Below, in pieces: positions 1-8,201 of a DNA stretch of 30,038 nucleotides (position 1 is its first letter; each line of letters begins with the position of its first letter). The DNA is taken from assembly GCA_050955105.1 (NCBI GenBank), contig JBPBQZ010000143.1:1-30038 (forward strand), in the 5' to 3' direction. A model generated the notes under the pieces. It worked only from the letters and a program-made list of their open reading frames with translations. It did no database searches and was not told the origin of the DNA. The position numbers were made by a program, and so were the translations under genes. Source of the DNA: JBPBQZ01 sp050955105 (lineage in GTDB: Bacteria > Pseudomonadota > Gammaproteobacteria > Burkholderiales > Burkholderiaceae).

Positions 1-78
1 AGCAGTCTCGAGCCACCGTTCGTTTGTCCCGGTTTCAGCGCGCTTTCTGGCACTAGAGCCGAAGTTTTCGCCTGATTT

Positions 79-106
79 TTGCCCGCTGCCTCGCGGCCGC
101 TATAGT
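79..106 (+). promoter_or_regulatory. candidate sigma70 promoter of the Hsp70-like gene
   Basis: A TTGCCC hexamer at 79-84 lies 16 bp before TATAGT at 101-106. Transcription would start near 113 and give a leader of about 60 nt before the ATG at 176. This rests on sequence match only, and the short spacer makes it moderate. Confidence 0.4.
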
Positions 107-175
107 TCCCGATCCGTCGCCGGTTCGAGAGCACTGCGGCCATGCGACGCAGCACAGCCAACTACCGAAGACACG

Positions 176-1426
176 ATGACCTTTTGCGCGATCGATTTCG
201 GCACTTCGAATTCCGCCGTGGCACTGCCGGCTGGCGATGCCATGCAGCTGGTGCCCCTGGAGGGCGGCAGCGGCATGCTGCCCAGCGCCATCTTCTTCAA
301 CACCGAAGATCACACGCGTTTGTTTGGCCGCCAGGCCATCGAGCGTTATGTCGAAGGCTACGACGGGCGCCTGATGCGTTCGCTCAAAAGCATTCTCGGC
401 TCGCCGCTGGCGCTTGCCACTACTGAAATCGGCGACGGCACGGCGCTGCCCTTCCTCGACGTGATCGGCATCTTCCTCGCGCACCTAATCCAGACCGCCG
501 AACGGCATGGCGGCGCGCGCCTCACGCGCGGCGTGCTCGGCCGCCCGGTGTTCTTCGTCGACGGCGACGACGAAGCCGACCAAGCGGCCGAAGCACAACT
601 GGCCGCGGCCGCGCATGCGGCGGGTCTCGAAGAAGTGCATTTTCAGTATGAACCGATCGCCGCGGCCTTCGACTACGAATCGCGCTTGAGCGATGAGCGC
701 CTGGTGATGGTGGCCGACATCGGCGGCGGCACCTCCGATTTCTCGCTGATCCGCCTGGGCCCCCAGCGCGCGCGGCGCCTCGAGCGACGCGACGACGTGC
801 TGGCGCATGGCGGCGTGCATCTGGCCGGCACCGATTTCGATAAGCGCGTGGCATTGGCCAGCACCATGCGCGAGCTGGGCTATGGCTCGCTCGACGTGGC
901 GGGCCGCGAAGTACCCAATCGGCTGTACTTCGACCTGGCGACCTGGCATCTGATCAACACCGTCTATACAGCGCGGCGCATCGCCGAATTCGATGCCATG
1001 CGGCACGATTACCGCGAGCCGATTTATCACGCGCGCTCGATGCGCGTGCTGGAGCAGTGCCTGGGCCACGCCTTGGCGGCGTCGGCCGAAGCCGCCAAGA
1101 TCGCGGTGTCGAATGGCGGTTCTACCAGTGTCGACATGAGCTTTGTCGAAGCAGCCCTGCGCCGCGACTTCGACGAAGCAGCGCTGATCGAAGCCGGTGC
1201 GCTCGAAACGCGCCGCATCGTCGACGCGGCGCTCACCACTTGCGAGATGGCCGGCGTGCGGCCGGACCGCGTCGATGCCGTGTATTTCACCGGCGGCTCG
1301 ACCGGGCTGCGCTTCTTGTCCAGCGCCATCGCACGCGCGTTTCCGCAGGCTGAGCCGGTGCAAGGCGACCGCCTGTCGAGCGTGGCCGCCGGGCTCGGAA
1401 TTCATGCGCGTCGCGTCTTCAGATAA
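176..1426 (+). CDS. yegD: Hsp70-family protein, YegD-like
   Basis: This 416-residue protein has the actin/Hsp70 ATPase fold and nothing resembling the Hsp70 substrate-binding half, so it is a YegD-type relative rather than DnaK. The three nucleotide-binding signatures are visible: phosphate-1 IDFGTSNSAV near the N-terminus, phosphate-2 VADIGGGTSDFSL near residue 180, and the adenosine motif VYFTGGSTGL near residue 370. The family is cytoplasmic and presumed to be an ATP-dependent chaperone-like protein; its client is unknown. The ATG at 176 puts the phosphate-1 loop at residues 6-15, as expected, although the Shine-Dalgarno is weak. The gene stands alone and converges on cspA across a shared terminator. 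Confidence 0.88.
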   Translation: MTFCAIDFGTSNSAVALPAGDAMQLVPLEGGSGMLPSAIFFNTEDHTRLFGRQAIERYVEGYDGRLMRSLKSILGSPLALATTEIGDGTALPFLDVIGIFLAHLIQTAERHGGARLTRGVLGRPVFFVDGDDEADQAAEAQLAAAAHAAGLEEVHFQYEPIAAAFDYESRLSDERLVMVADIGGGTSDFSLIRLGPQRARRLERRDDVLAHGGVHLAGTDFDKRVALASTMRELGYGSLDVAGREVPNRLYFDLATWHLINTVYTARRIAEFDAMRHDYREPIYHARSMRVLEQCLGHALAASAEAAKIAVSNGGSTSVDMSFVEAALRRDFDEAALIEAGALETRRIVDAALTTCEMAGVRPDRVDAVYFTGGSTGLRFLSSAIARAFPQAEPVQGDRLSSVAAGLGIHARRVFR

Positions 1427-1454
1427 AAAAAACCCCTCGCGAGCGAGGGGTTTT
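1425..1454. terminator. bidirectional rho-independent terminator between yegD and cspA
   Basis: CCCCTCG at 1433-1439 pairs with CGAGGGG at 1444-1450 around a CGAG tetraloop. An A-run lies on the left (1425-1432) and a T-run on the right (1451-1454). The stem is therefore followed by T residues on both strands and can stop both convergent genes. Confidence 0.9.
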
Positions 1455-1497
1455 AGTCAGCAGGAAAAATTTCCCGCCTCAAAGGTCCTGATGAAGC

Positions 1498-1701
1498 TTA
1501 GACGCCCTTGATGTTAGCGGCTTGCTTGCCCTTCGGGCCGGTCTTGACTTCGTAGCTCACCTTCTGACCTTCTTGAAGGGACTTGAAGCCATCGGCACGA
1601 ATTTCCGAGAAGTGCGCGAAAAGGTCTTCGCCACCAGCGTCGGGGGTAATGAAGCCAAAGCCTTTGGCATCGTTAAACCATTTGACGGTTCCAGTTTCCA
1701 T
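1498..1701 (-). CDS. cspA: cold shock protein, CspA family
   Basis: This 67-residue single-domain cold shock protein is a five-stranded OB-fold that binds single-stranded RNA and DNA. The start METGTVKWFNDAKGFGFI carries the RNP1 motif (KGFGFI), and DLFAHF is RNP2. The acidic/glycine stretch DAGGED and the C-terminal KGKQAANI are typical of beta-proteobacterial CspA. Family role: RNA chaperone that melts mRNA structure, in the cold or constitutively. A GGAAAG Shine-Dalgarno precedes the ATG with good spacing. A strong promoter about 140 bp upstream implies a long structured leader like those of cold-regulated csp genes. Whether this copy is cold-induced cannot be read from the sequence. Confidence 0.95.
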   Translation of the reverse strand: METGTVKWFNDAKGFGFITPDAGGEDLFAHFSEIRADGFKSLQEGQKVSYEVKTGPKGKQAANIKGV

Positions 1702-1768
1702 ATCTACTTTCCAGGGGAATTTGTTGAACAGGCGCGAGCCCGATGCGCACGAATATCAAGGAGTAAAT

Positions 1769-1912
1769 ATGACAACCGAAGTACCGTTGGAAGGCGACCA
1801 CGAATGGACAAATACTCGTCGCTTGAAAATCCTGCCGGGACTTTATACGGAGAATTCGGCTACAGGTCAATCACTATTTTTGAGATTAGACGGGCACCGA
1901 ACCAACCGCTGA
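1769..1912 (+). CDS. possible 47-residue small protein antisense to the cspA leader
   Basis: This short ORF has an excellent AAGGAG Shine-Dalgarno at 1758-1763, five bases before its ATG. It begins MTTEVPLEGDHEW and ends LRLDGHRTNR, with a mixed charged composition and no signal or membrane segment. It lies opposite the 5' leader and promoter of cspA. The second half uses codons that are rare here (AGA, TTA, CTA), which fits a constraint from the promoter on the other strand rather than a protein. I do not recognise the product. It may be real or a coincidence. Confidence 0.25.
   Translation: MTTEVPLEGDHEWTNTRRLKILPGLYTENSATGQSLFLRLDGHRTNR
1842..1870 (-). promoter_or_regulatory. strong sigma70 promoter of cspA
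   Basis: Read on the minus strand, TTGACC (1870-1865) is followed after exactly 17 bp by TATAAA (1847-1842), a near-consensus promoter. Transcription should start near 1835, giving a cspA leader of about 130 nt. That length is similar to those of known cold-shock mRNAs. I found no obvious E. coli-type cold box. Confidence 0.78.
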
Positions 1913-2006
1913 AGCGGTAAATGTTGCCGGTTTCGTTGTCGATTTCCGGATTTTTGAACTAATAGGGAGCAGGCGCTCGCGGGCGACGTCCCTCAGGAAG
2001 CTATTT

Positions 2007-3620
2007 ATGGAGAACACCTTTCACCGCAGCATCGGCCCCTTGGCATTGATGCTCACCGGCCTTGGATCGATTATTGGCTCGGGCTGGCTGTTCGGTGCGT
2101 GGAAAGCCGCCGAGATCGCCGGGCCGGCCGCCTTGGTGGCCTGGATCGCTGGCGCAGTCGCGATTCTCGCCATCGCCATCACTTACGCAGAACTGGGCGC
2201 CATGTTCCCCGAGTCGGGCGGCATGGTGCGTTACGCGCGCTACTCACACGGCACCTTGGTCGGCTTTATCGGCGCCTGGGCCAATTGGATCGCCATCGTC
2301 TCGGTGATTCCTATCGAGGCCGAAGCCTCCATCCAATACATGAGCTCCTGGCCCTACGCGTGGGCACACAGCCTTTACGTCGACGAGTCGCTCACACATT
2401 GGGGCGTGGTGCTCTCCGGACTGCTGGTCATCGTTTATTTCATGTTGAATTACTGGGGCGTCAGGCTCTTCGCCAAAGCGAATTCGCTGATTACCCTGTT
2501 CAAGTTCGTAATTCCCCTGCTGACGGCCGGCGCGCTGATCTATGCAGGATTTCATCCCGGCAACTTCGGCGCGGTAGAAACCGTACGCGGAGAAACCGGC
2601 GGCTTCGCACCCTACGGCTGGGCCGCCGTAATGACGGCGGTCGCCACCAGCGGCATCGTCTTCGCCTTCAACGGTTTTCAAAGCCCGATCAACCTGGCGG
2701 GCGAAGCGCGCAATCCGGGTCGCAACGTACCGATTGCCGTGATCGGCTCGATCTTGATCGCGCTGGTGCTTTATCTGGCGTTGCAGGCGGCTTACCTGGG
2801 CGCAGTGTCCCCGGCCGACGTGGCAAAGGGTTGGCGCAATCTCAATTTCAGTTCGCCATTTGCGCAGTTGGCCGTGGCCTTGGGGCTGAACTGGCTGGCG
2901 GTGGTGCTGTATCTCGATGCCTTCGTCAGCCCCAGCGGCACCGGTACCACCTATATGGCCACTACCACGCGCATGATTTATGCGATGGAACGCAACGGTA
3001 CGATGCCGCGCATCTTCGGCTCCGTGCATCCGCTGTACAAAGTGGCGCGGCCGGCGATGTGGTTCAACCTTGTTGTCAGCTTCTTGTTCCTGATGTTTTT
3101 CCGTGGTTGGGGATCACTGGCGGCGGTGATTTCGGTGGCTACCGTCATCTCCTATCTCACCGGGCCGGTCAGCGTCATGTCGCTGCGGCGCTCGTCCCCG
3201 CAACTGAACCGTCCGCTGAAAACGCCCGGCATGCGCATCGTCGCGCCGTTCGCCTTCATCTGCGCGTCACTGATTCTGTATTGGGCGCGCTGGCCCCTTA
3301 CGGGCCAAATTATCGTGCTGGTGATCGTGGCGCTGCCGGTCTACCTGTACTACCAGGCGAAAGCGGGATGGGTAGGCTTTGGCAAGGATCTGCAAGCGGC
3401 CGGCTGGTTGATCGTCTATCTGCCGGCGATGGCGCTCATCTCATATCTCGGCAGCGCGCGCTTCGGTGGTCGAAACGTCATTCCCTTCGGATGGGATATG
3501 GGGCTGGTGGTGGTGCTGGGGCTGGTGTTCTACCTCTGGGGCATCCGCTCTGGCTGGGACACGCCGTTTCTCGATGAGCGCTCGCGCGTGGGAGAGGAAG
3601 AAGCGGTGCTGGAGTCTTAG
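2007..3620 (+). CDS. APC-family amino acid permease
   Basis: This 537-residue inner-membrane protein has about 12 predicted hydrophobic segments. The first carries the APC signature GLGSIIGSGWLFG, which forms the substrate-binding unwound helix. GFQSPINLAGEARNPGRNVP in the middle is the conserved segment after helix 6. The nearest type is the group of proton-coupled symporters that includes YveA-like aspartate/glutamate carriers, but the substrate cannot be fixed from motifs. The ATG at 2007 has AGGAAG at 1995-2000 as Shine-Dalgarno and puts the signature helix at the expected position. The gene is alone on its strand. It is divergent from cspA and ends 8 bp from the convergent ubiX. Confidence 0.9.
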   Translation: MENTFHRSIGPLALMLTGLGSIIGSGWLFGAWKAAEIAGPAALVAWIAGAVAILAIAITYAELGAMFPESGGMVRYARYSHGTLVGFIGAWANWIAIVSVIPIEAEASIQYMSSWPYAWAHSLYVDESLTHWGVVLSGLLVIVYFMLNYWGVRLFAKANSLITLFKFVIPLLTAGALIYAGFHPGNFGAVETVRGETGGFAPYGWAAVMTAVATSGIVFAFNGFQSPINLAGEARNPGRNVPIAVIGSILIALVLYLALQAAYLGAVSPADVAKGWRNLNFSSPFAQLAVALGLNWLAVVLYLDAFVSPSGTGTTYMATTTRMIYAMERNGTMPRIFGSVHPLYKVARPAMWFNLVVSFLFLMFFRGWGSLAAVISVATVISYLTGPVSVMSLRRSSPQLNRPLKTPGMRIVAPFAFICASLILYWARWPLTGQIIVLVIVALPVYLYYQAKAGWVGFGKDLQAAGWLIVYLPAMALISYLGSARFGGRNVIPFGWDMGLVVVLGLVFYLWGIRSGWDTPFLDERSRVGEEEAVLES

Positions 3621-3627
3621 CCCGGCT

Positions 3628-4206
3628 TTACCGTGTGCCCGGCCATTCGGCGGCCATCGGCGCGCCCAGTTGAAACAGATCCAGTACCCGCTCGATCGTA
3701 TGCTCGACCAGTTGCTCCACGCTCGCGGGGCGCTGGTAGAAAGCGGGTACCGGCGGATAGATGATGCCGCCCATCTCGGTGACGGCAGCCATATTGCGGA
3801 TATGCGCCAGGCTCAACGGCGCTTCGCGCACCATCAGCACCAGCCGCCGTCGCTCCTTGAGCGCCACGTCGGCGGCGCGGATCACCAGCGAATCGGAAAA
3901 TGCATGGGCGATGCCGGCCAGCGTTTTGACCGAGCACGGCGCGACGATCATGCCTTCGGTCGCGAATGAGCCGCTGGCAATGCTCGCGCCGACGTCGCGC
4001 GCGCTATGCAGCACGTCGGCCAGCGGCGCGATATCGCTTTTCTTCATATCGAGCTCGTGGCGCAGGCTGAGCCAGCCCGCGTCCGAAACCACCAGATGCG
4101 TTTCCACCGTGCCCAGCGCGCGCAGCCTTTGCAGCGCGCGCACGCCATACACGGCGCCGGTCGCTCCGGTAATGGCAATTACCAGGCGCTTGCGCGCGGC
4201 GCTCAT
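3628..4206 (-). CDS. ubiX: flavin prenyltransferase UbiX
   Basis: This 192-residue enzyme joins a dimethylallyl group to FMN, making the prenylated flavin cofactor of UbiD-type decarboxylases. It therefore supports ubiquinone synthesis and related decarboxylations. Visible marks are the N-terminal nucleotide loop ITGATGAVYGVRAL, the segment GMIVAPCSVKTLAGIAHAFSD, and the C-terminal REAPLSLAHIRNMAAVTEMG with GGIIYPPVPAFYQRP, all highly typical of UbiX. Length is normal. It is the last gene of the hemA-prfA-prmC-grxD-ubiX series, 34 bp after grxD. No ubiD is in the window. Confidence 0.95.
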   Translation of the reverse strand: MSAARKRLVIAITGATGAVYGVRALQRLRALGTVETHLVVSDAGWLSLRHELDMKKSDIAPLADVLHSARDVGASIASGSFATEGMIVAPCSVKTLAGIAHAFSDSLVIRAADVALKERRRLVLMVREAPLSLAHIRNMAAVTEMGGIIYPPVPAFYQRPASVEQLVEHTIERVLDLFQLGAPMAAEWPGTR

Positions 4207-4240
4207 GCCCGACAGACGGCTGGCGCCGAACGCGCGGCGC

Positions 4241-4549
4241 TCATGCGTCGGCGAATAGTTGCTGCAGTTCGCCCGACTGATACATTTCCATCAGGATGTC
4301 CGAGCCGCCGATGAATTCGCCATTCACATACAACTGCGGAATCGTCGGCCAATTGGCGAACTCTTTGATGCCTTGGCGAATTTCACCGTCTTCCAGCACG
4401 TTGACGGTGAACGGCTTGATATTGCAGGCGCCCAGCAATTGGATGGCGCGGCCGGAAAAACCACACATTGGGAATTGCGCGGTGCCCTTCATGAAAAGGA
4501 CCACCGGATGGGCGGAGACGATCTGCTGGATGCGTTCCTGGGTGTTCAT
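4241..4549 (-). CDS. grxD: monothiol glutaredoxin, Grx4/GrxD type
   Basis: This 102-residue monothiol glutaredoxin has the CGFS active site at residues 29-32 and the glutathione-binding elements WPTIPQLYVNGEFIGGSDI. The family binds [2Fe-2S] clusters together with glutathione and BolA partners and takes part in iron-sulfur cluster delivery in the cytoplasm. Length matches the family. It lies 42 bp downstream of prmC and 34 bp upstream of ubiX, so co-transcription is likely. Confidence 0.96.
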   Translation of the reverse strand: MNTQERIQQIVSAHPVVLFMKGTAQFPMCGFSGRAIQLLGACNIKPFTVNVLEDGEIRQGIKEFANWPTIPQLYVNGEFIGGSDILMEMYQSGELQQLFADA

Positions 4550-4591
4550 GGGATGCCCTGAAAAGGTAAGGAATTGGCTGTGCTAACGTGC

Positions 4592-5491
4592 CTATTGCCG
4601 AATGATAATGGAATTTGCGGCCGGCCATACGGCGCCCGAAACGCGCTCTTTGCCGGCCAGGTCGCACTGCGTGAATATATGGGCGAAACCCGCCTGCGCA
4701 AGCAGTTCACGCACCGCCGCACCCTGTTCGAAGCCGTGTTCGAGCAACAGGCTGCCACCCTCGCGCAACCATGCCGGGGCCTGCGAAATCAATTGCCGCA
4801 GATCGTTCAGCCCATCGGCGCCATCGGTCAAAGCGTCGCGCGGCTCGAAACGCAGATCACCTTGCTGCAGATGGTGATCGTGCACGGCGATGTAGGGCGG
4901 GTTCGAGACGATCAGGTCGAAACGGGCGCAGGGCGGGGTGGTTTTCAGCGCGTCGAACCATGTGCCCTGCAAAAAGCGCATGGCGGGATGAGGCGCATCG
5001 TTGCCGAGCAATCGATCTGCATTGCTGCGCGCGACCGCCAACGCCGCCTCTGAACGGTCGGTTGCGGTCACCAGCGCGTCGCGGCGCGTGGCGGCAATAG
5101 CGATGGCGATTGCGCCGCTGCCGGTGCCCAGATCGAGCACGCTGGCGCCAGCAGCGCATTGCGCCAAGCGGCTCAGCGCCAGTTCGACCAGGCACTCGGT
5201 CTCGGGTCGCGGAATCAGCACGTCGGGCGTGACGCTGAAATCGAGTCCAAAAAATTCCCGGCTGCCCACAAGTTGCGCAATCGGTTCGCCCGCCACGCGT
5301 CGCGCCGTCAAGGCGTCGAACGCCGCGACCGCGGCGGCGGGCAGCGCCTCGGCATCGCGGGTGATCAGCTCAGTGCGACGCCAGCCCAGCGCATGCGCGA
5401 GCAATATACGTACTTCCAGGGGCGGCAACGCCGGCGCGGCGGCGCGCAGCAGTGTCGCGACCGTGGCGGCGCGCCGAGTCGGCTGCGTCAT
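4592..5491 (-). CDS. prmC: peptide chain release factor N5-glutamine methyltransferase PrmC
   Basis: This 299-residue SAM-dependent methylase modifies the glutamine of the GGQ motif in release factors RF1 and RF2. It has an N-terminal helical domain (about residues 1-90), the linker IPRPETE, the SAM loop VLDLGTGSG (118-126) and the catalytic NPPY at 197-200. The gene starts 7 bp after the stop of prfA, which encodes its substrate. This is the classic arrangement and strongly suggests translational coupling. Length is slightly above that of E. coli PrmC (277). Confidence 0.96.
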   Translation of the reverse strand: MTQPTRRAATVATLLRAAAPALPPLEVRILLAHALGWRRTELITRDAEALPAAAVAAFDALTARRVAGEPIAQLVGSREFFGLDFSVTPDVLIPRPETECLVELALSRLAQCAAGASVLDLGTGSGAIAIAIAATRRDALVTATDRSEAALAVARSNADRLLGNDAPHPAMRFLQGTWFDALKTTPPCARFDLIVSNPPYIAVHDHHLQQGDLRFEPRDALTDGADGLNDLRQLISQAPAWLREGGSLLLEHGFEQGAAVRELLAQAGFAHIFTQCDLAGKERVSGAVWPAANSIIIRQ

Positions 5492-5498
5492 GGGCGCC

Positions 5499-6581
5499 TC
5501 AGTCCAGGTCGCCCAGCGCGGCCAGCATCTCCGCTTGATGCTCGCTCACCAGCGAGCCGATCAGTTCGTCCAGATCGCCATCCATGATGGCTTCCAGCCG
5601 ATACAGCGTGAGGTTGATGCGGTGGTCGGTCATGCGCCCTTGCGGGAAGTTGTAGGTGCGGATGCGCTCCGAGCGATCGCCTGAGCCAATCAAGCTCTTG
5701 CGCGTCGCGGCTTCCTTCGCATGCTGCTCGTGATATTGACGGTCCTTGATGCGCGCCGCCAGCACCTTCAATGCGCGATCCTTATTCTTATGCTGCGAGC
5801 GATCGTCCTGGCACTCGACCACGATGCCGGTCGGCAGATGCGTCACCCGCACCGCCGAATCGGTCTTGTTGATGTGCTGGCCGCCCGCGCCGGATGCGCG
5901 GAAGGTATCGATGCGCAGGTCCGCCGGATTGATCTCGACTTCGCTGATCTCATCCGCTTCGGGCATCACCGCCACCGTGCAGGCAGACGTGTGAATCCGT
6001 CCCTGCGCCTCGGTTTCCGGTACGCGCTGCACGCGGTGGCCGCCCGATTCGAATTTCAATCTCGAATAAGCGCCTTGGCCCACCAGCCGCACGATCACTT
6101 CCTTGAAGCCGCCCAGGTCGGACGGACTTTCCGAGATAGTCTCGACCTGCCAGCGCTGCCGCTCGGCATAGCGCAGATACATGCGCAACAGCGCGCCCGC
6201 GAACAACGCGCTCTCGTCACCGCCAGTGCCGGCGCGGATCTCGATAAAGATATTGCGCTCGTCATTCGGATCGCGCGGCAAGAGCATCGCCTGCAGGCCG
6301 GCTTCCAGCGCCAGCATGCGTTCGCGGGCGTCCTGGAGCTCCTCCTCGGCGAACGACTTCATCGACGCGTCGCTGAGCATTTCCTGCGCGGCGCTCTCGT
6401 CGGCATGCGCCAGTTGCCAGTTCGCGTATTGCTCCACCACCGGCGACAGTTCGGCGCGCTCGCGCGTTAGCCGACGATATTGATCGAGGTCGCGGGTCAC
6501 GTCCTCGCTGCTGAGGGCCTGGTCGACCTCGGCGAGACGGCTCGACAAATGGTCGAGCTTGGTTTGCATACTGAGTTTCAT
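5499..6581 (-). CDS. prfA: peptide chain release factor 1
   Basis: RF1 reads UAA and UAG in the ribosomal A site and triggers peptide release. The protein is 360 residues from the ATG at 6581, exactly the usual length. An upstream in-frame start at 6611 would add ten residues absent from the family. The GGQ catalytic loop is at 233-235 in GAGGQHINKTDSAVR. The codon-recognition tripeptide is P-E-T at 188-190, where E. coli has P-A-T. The rest of the domain (QGRIHTSACTVAVMPE) is canonical. The gene follows hemA after 144 bp and precedes prmC by 7 bp. Confidence 0.96.
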   Translation of the reverse strand: MKLSMQTKLDHLSSRLAEVDQALSSEDVTRDLDQYRRLTRERAELSPVVEQYANWQLAHADESAAQEMLSDASMKSFAEEELQDARERMLALEAGLQAMLLPRDPNDERNIFIEIRAGTGGDESALFAGALLRMYLRYAERQRWQVETISESPSDLGGFKEVIVRLVGQGAYSRLKFESGGHRVQRVPETEAQGRIHTSACTVAVMPEADEISEVEINPADLRIDTFRASGAGGQHINKTDSAVRVTHLPTGIVVECQDDRSQHKNKDRALKVLAARIKDRQYHEQHAKEAATRKSLIGSGDRSERIRTYNFPQGRMTDHRINLTLYRLEAIMDGDLDELIGSLVSEHQAEMLAALGDLD

Positions 6582-6725
6582 TGGATCGGTTTGTCTTGAA
6601 GAGGGCCGCACACGGCGAGTCCCTGGGTGCAGCCTCGGCAGTGCCGGGTGCGACGCTATATGTCAGGCGTGCCGATGCCGCGTGCGGCGCGTGTGGGCAG
6701 CGGCACCTGCTATCGAAGCAGGCAG

Positions 6726-8096
6726 CTAACGCTCGCCCTTGTCCGGCTCGCCGGCATTGTGCGGGTTCACAAATAGCCGCGGCAGCAGCTCCAGCAGTTG
6801 CTGGCGCTCCGAGCCCGCCGCGCGATTCAGTGCCTGGGTCGGCCCATGCATGAATTTATTGGTGAGCGACTGCGACAGTGCTTCGAGCACGGCTTGCGGA
6901 TCGTCGCCACGTGCCAGCAGGCGCTGCGCGCGTTCAAGTTCGTAGCGGCGGATCGAGTCGGCATCGGCATGCATCGAACGAATCAGCGGCACCACGCCGC
7001 GCGTGTCGACCCATTGCATGAAATGCGAGACGCGCGTTTCGATGATCGCCTCGGCGTCGGCCACGGCGGCCTGGCGCAGCGAGCTGTTCTCGCGCACGAT
7101 CGCGCCGAGGTCGTCGACGGTATAGAGAAACACGTCCCCCACTTGGCCCACTTCAGCTTCGATATCGCGCGGGACCGCCAGATCGACCATCAACATGGGT
7201 CGATGACGGCGCTGCTTGATGGCGCGCTCGACCGCGCCCAGGCCGATGATCGGCAAGGTGCTGGCGGTGCACGACACGACGATATCGAATTCATGCAGAC
7301 GCGCCGGCAACTCGCCAAGTGCCATCGCGTGGCCGGAAAACCGCGCCGCCAAGGCCAGGCCACGCGCGGCGGTGCGATTTGCCACCACCAGTTCACGCGG
7401 CCGACGTGCGGCAAAATGCGTCGCGCACAGCTCGATCATTTCGCCGGCGCCAATGAAAAGCACGCGCTGATCGGCGACGTTCTCAAAAATGCGCTCGGCA
7501 ATGCGTACCGCCGCGGCCGCCATCGACACCGAATGAGCGCCGATATCGGTTTGCCCGCGTACCTCTTTGGCTACCGCGAAAGTGCGCTGGAACAGTTGAT
7601 TCAGGTACGTGCCGAGTGCGCCGGCCTCGGACGCGGTGCGGACCGCGTCCTTGAACTGTCCCAAAATCTGCGTTTCGCCCAGCACCATCGAATCCAGGCC
7701 GCTGGCTACGCGGAACGCATGACGCACGGCGGCCGATTGCGGCAACGCATAGATATGCGGAGTCAGTTCTTCGAGCGGGATGTTGTGATACGTCGACAAC
7801 CAGGCAGTTGCGCGCTCGTGCGTAAAACTGTCGTCGGTGGCGCAATACAGTTCGGTGCGGTTGCAGGTCGAGAGGATGGCAGCCTCGGCGATGGCGCCGG
7901 CAGCCTGCTCGATGGCGGCACGCCGCGACGCGCTGGCGGCGGCCAATTCCGGCGCGGCGCTGGCGCCTTGGCGCACCGGCCATAGCGCACGCAGGCCGCG
8001 CAACGCCGGGGCAATCTGATCCACCGGAAAAGCCGCGCGCTCACGCAGCGCCACGGGCGCCGTGTGATGGTTGATGCCGATCGCAAGCAGTTGCAT
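6726..8096 (-). CDS. hemA: glutamyl-tRNA reductase
   Basis: HemA catalyses the NADPH-dependent reduction of glutamyl-tRNA to glutamate-1-semialdehyde, the first committed step of tetrapyrrole synthesis. The N-terminus GINHHTAPVALRER is diagnostic. The catalytic cysteine sits at residue 78 in STCNRTELYC. A nucleotide-binding region (VLFIGAGEMIEL, VANRTAARG) and a C-terminal dimerisation domain follow. At 456 residues it is longer than most. An alanine-rich insertion at about residues 42-70, before the catalytic cysteine, explains the excess; E. coli has this Cys at 50. It heads the hemA-prfA-prmC-grxD-ubiX cluster. Confidence 0.96.
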   Translation of the reverse strand: MQLLAIGINHHTAPVALRERAAFPVDQIAPALRGLRALWPVRQGASAAPELAAASASRRAAIEQAAGAIAEAAILSTCNRTELYCATDDSFTHERATAWLSTYHNIPLEELTPHIYALPQSAAVRHAFRVASGLDSMVLGETQILGQFKDAVRTASEAGALGTYLNQLFQRTFAVAKEVRGQTDIGAHSVSMAAAAVRIAERIFENVADQRVLFIGAGEMIELCATHFAARRPRELVVANRTAARGLALAARFSGHAMALGELPARLHEFDIVVSCTASTLPIIGLGAVERAIKQRRHRPMLMVDLAVPRDIEAEVGQVGDVFLYTVDDLGAIVRENSSLRQAAVADAEAIIETRVSHFMQWVDTRGVVPLIRSMHADADSIRRYELERAQRLLARGDDPQAVLEALSQSLTNKFMHGPTQALNRAAGSERQQLLELLPRLFVNPHNAGEPDKGER

Positions 8097-8121
8097 GGAT
8101 TTAGACCCTTTACAACCGCAT

Positions 8122-8127
8122 ATTATA
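8122..8127 (-). promoter_or_regulatory. candidate -10 element of hemA
   Basis: On the minus strand a perfect TATAAT occurs 25 bp before the hemA ATG. The region 17 bp further upstream is GC-rich and has no convincing -35 hexamer. If used, the promoter probably needs an activator, and the leader would be under 20 nt. Confidence 0.4.
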
Positions 8128-8149
8128 GCGTTGGCGCCCGCGCCGGGCT

Positions 8150-8176
8150 GCCGCCGCTTTTTTGAGATGCGGCGGC
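8150..8176. repeat. 8-bp inverted repeat, possible terminator of the regulator gene
   Basis: GCCGCCGC at 8150-8157 and GCGGCGGC at 8169-8176 are perfect complements around an 11-base loop containing six T (plus strand). It lies just after the stop of the minus-strand regulator. No T-run follows the stem on the minus strand, so termination is uncertain; it may be a simple RNA hairpin. Confidence 0.4.
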
Positions 8177-8201
8177 TTTCCGGTGCCGACAGCGCCGCGC
8201 G

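Noticed and set aside
485..1405. Long minus-strand ORF opposite yegD, and similar long ORFs opposite other genes such as the permease, prfA, hemA, mdtA and mdtB.
   Set aside because: These are antisense shadows caused by high GC codon bias; compositions rich in Arg, His and Gln and no recognisable domains.
1863..1958. Protein-like minus-strand frame containing NETGNIYRFSGWFG between cspA and the permease.
   Set aside because: Only 32 open codons, no start codon, stops on both sides, and it contains the -35 of the cspA promoter. It could be a gene remnant, but there is not enough to call it.
6582..6725. Possible promoter or small gene between hemA and prfA.
   Set aside because: Only 144 bp with no convincing promoter, ribosome-binding site or ORF; loose inverted repeats (near GCCGCACACGGC) are not strong.
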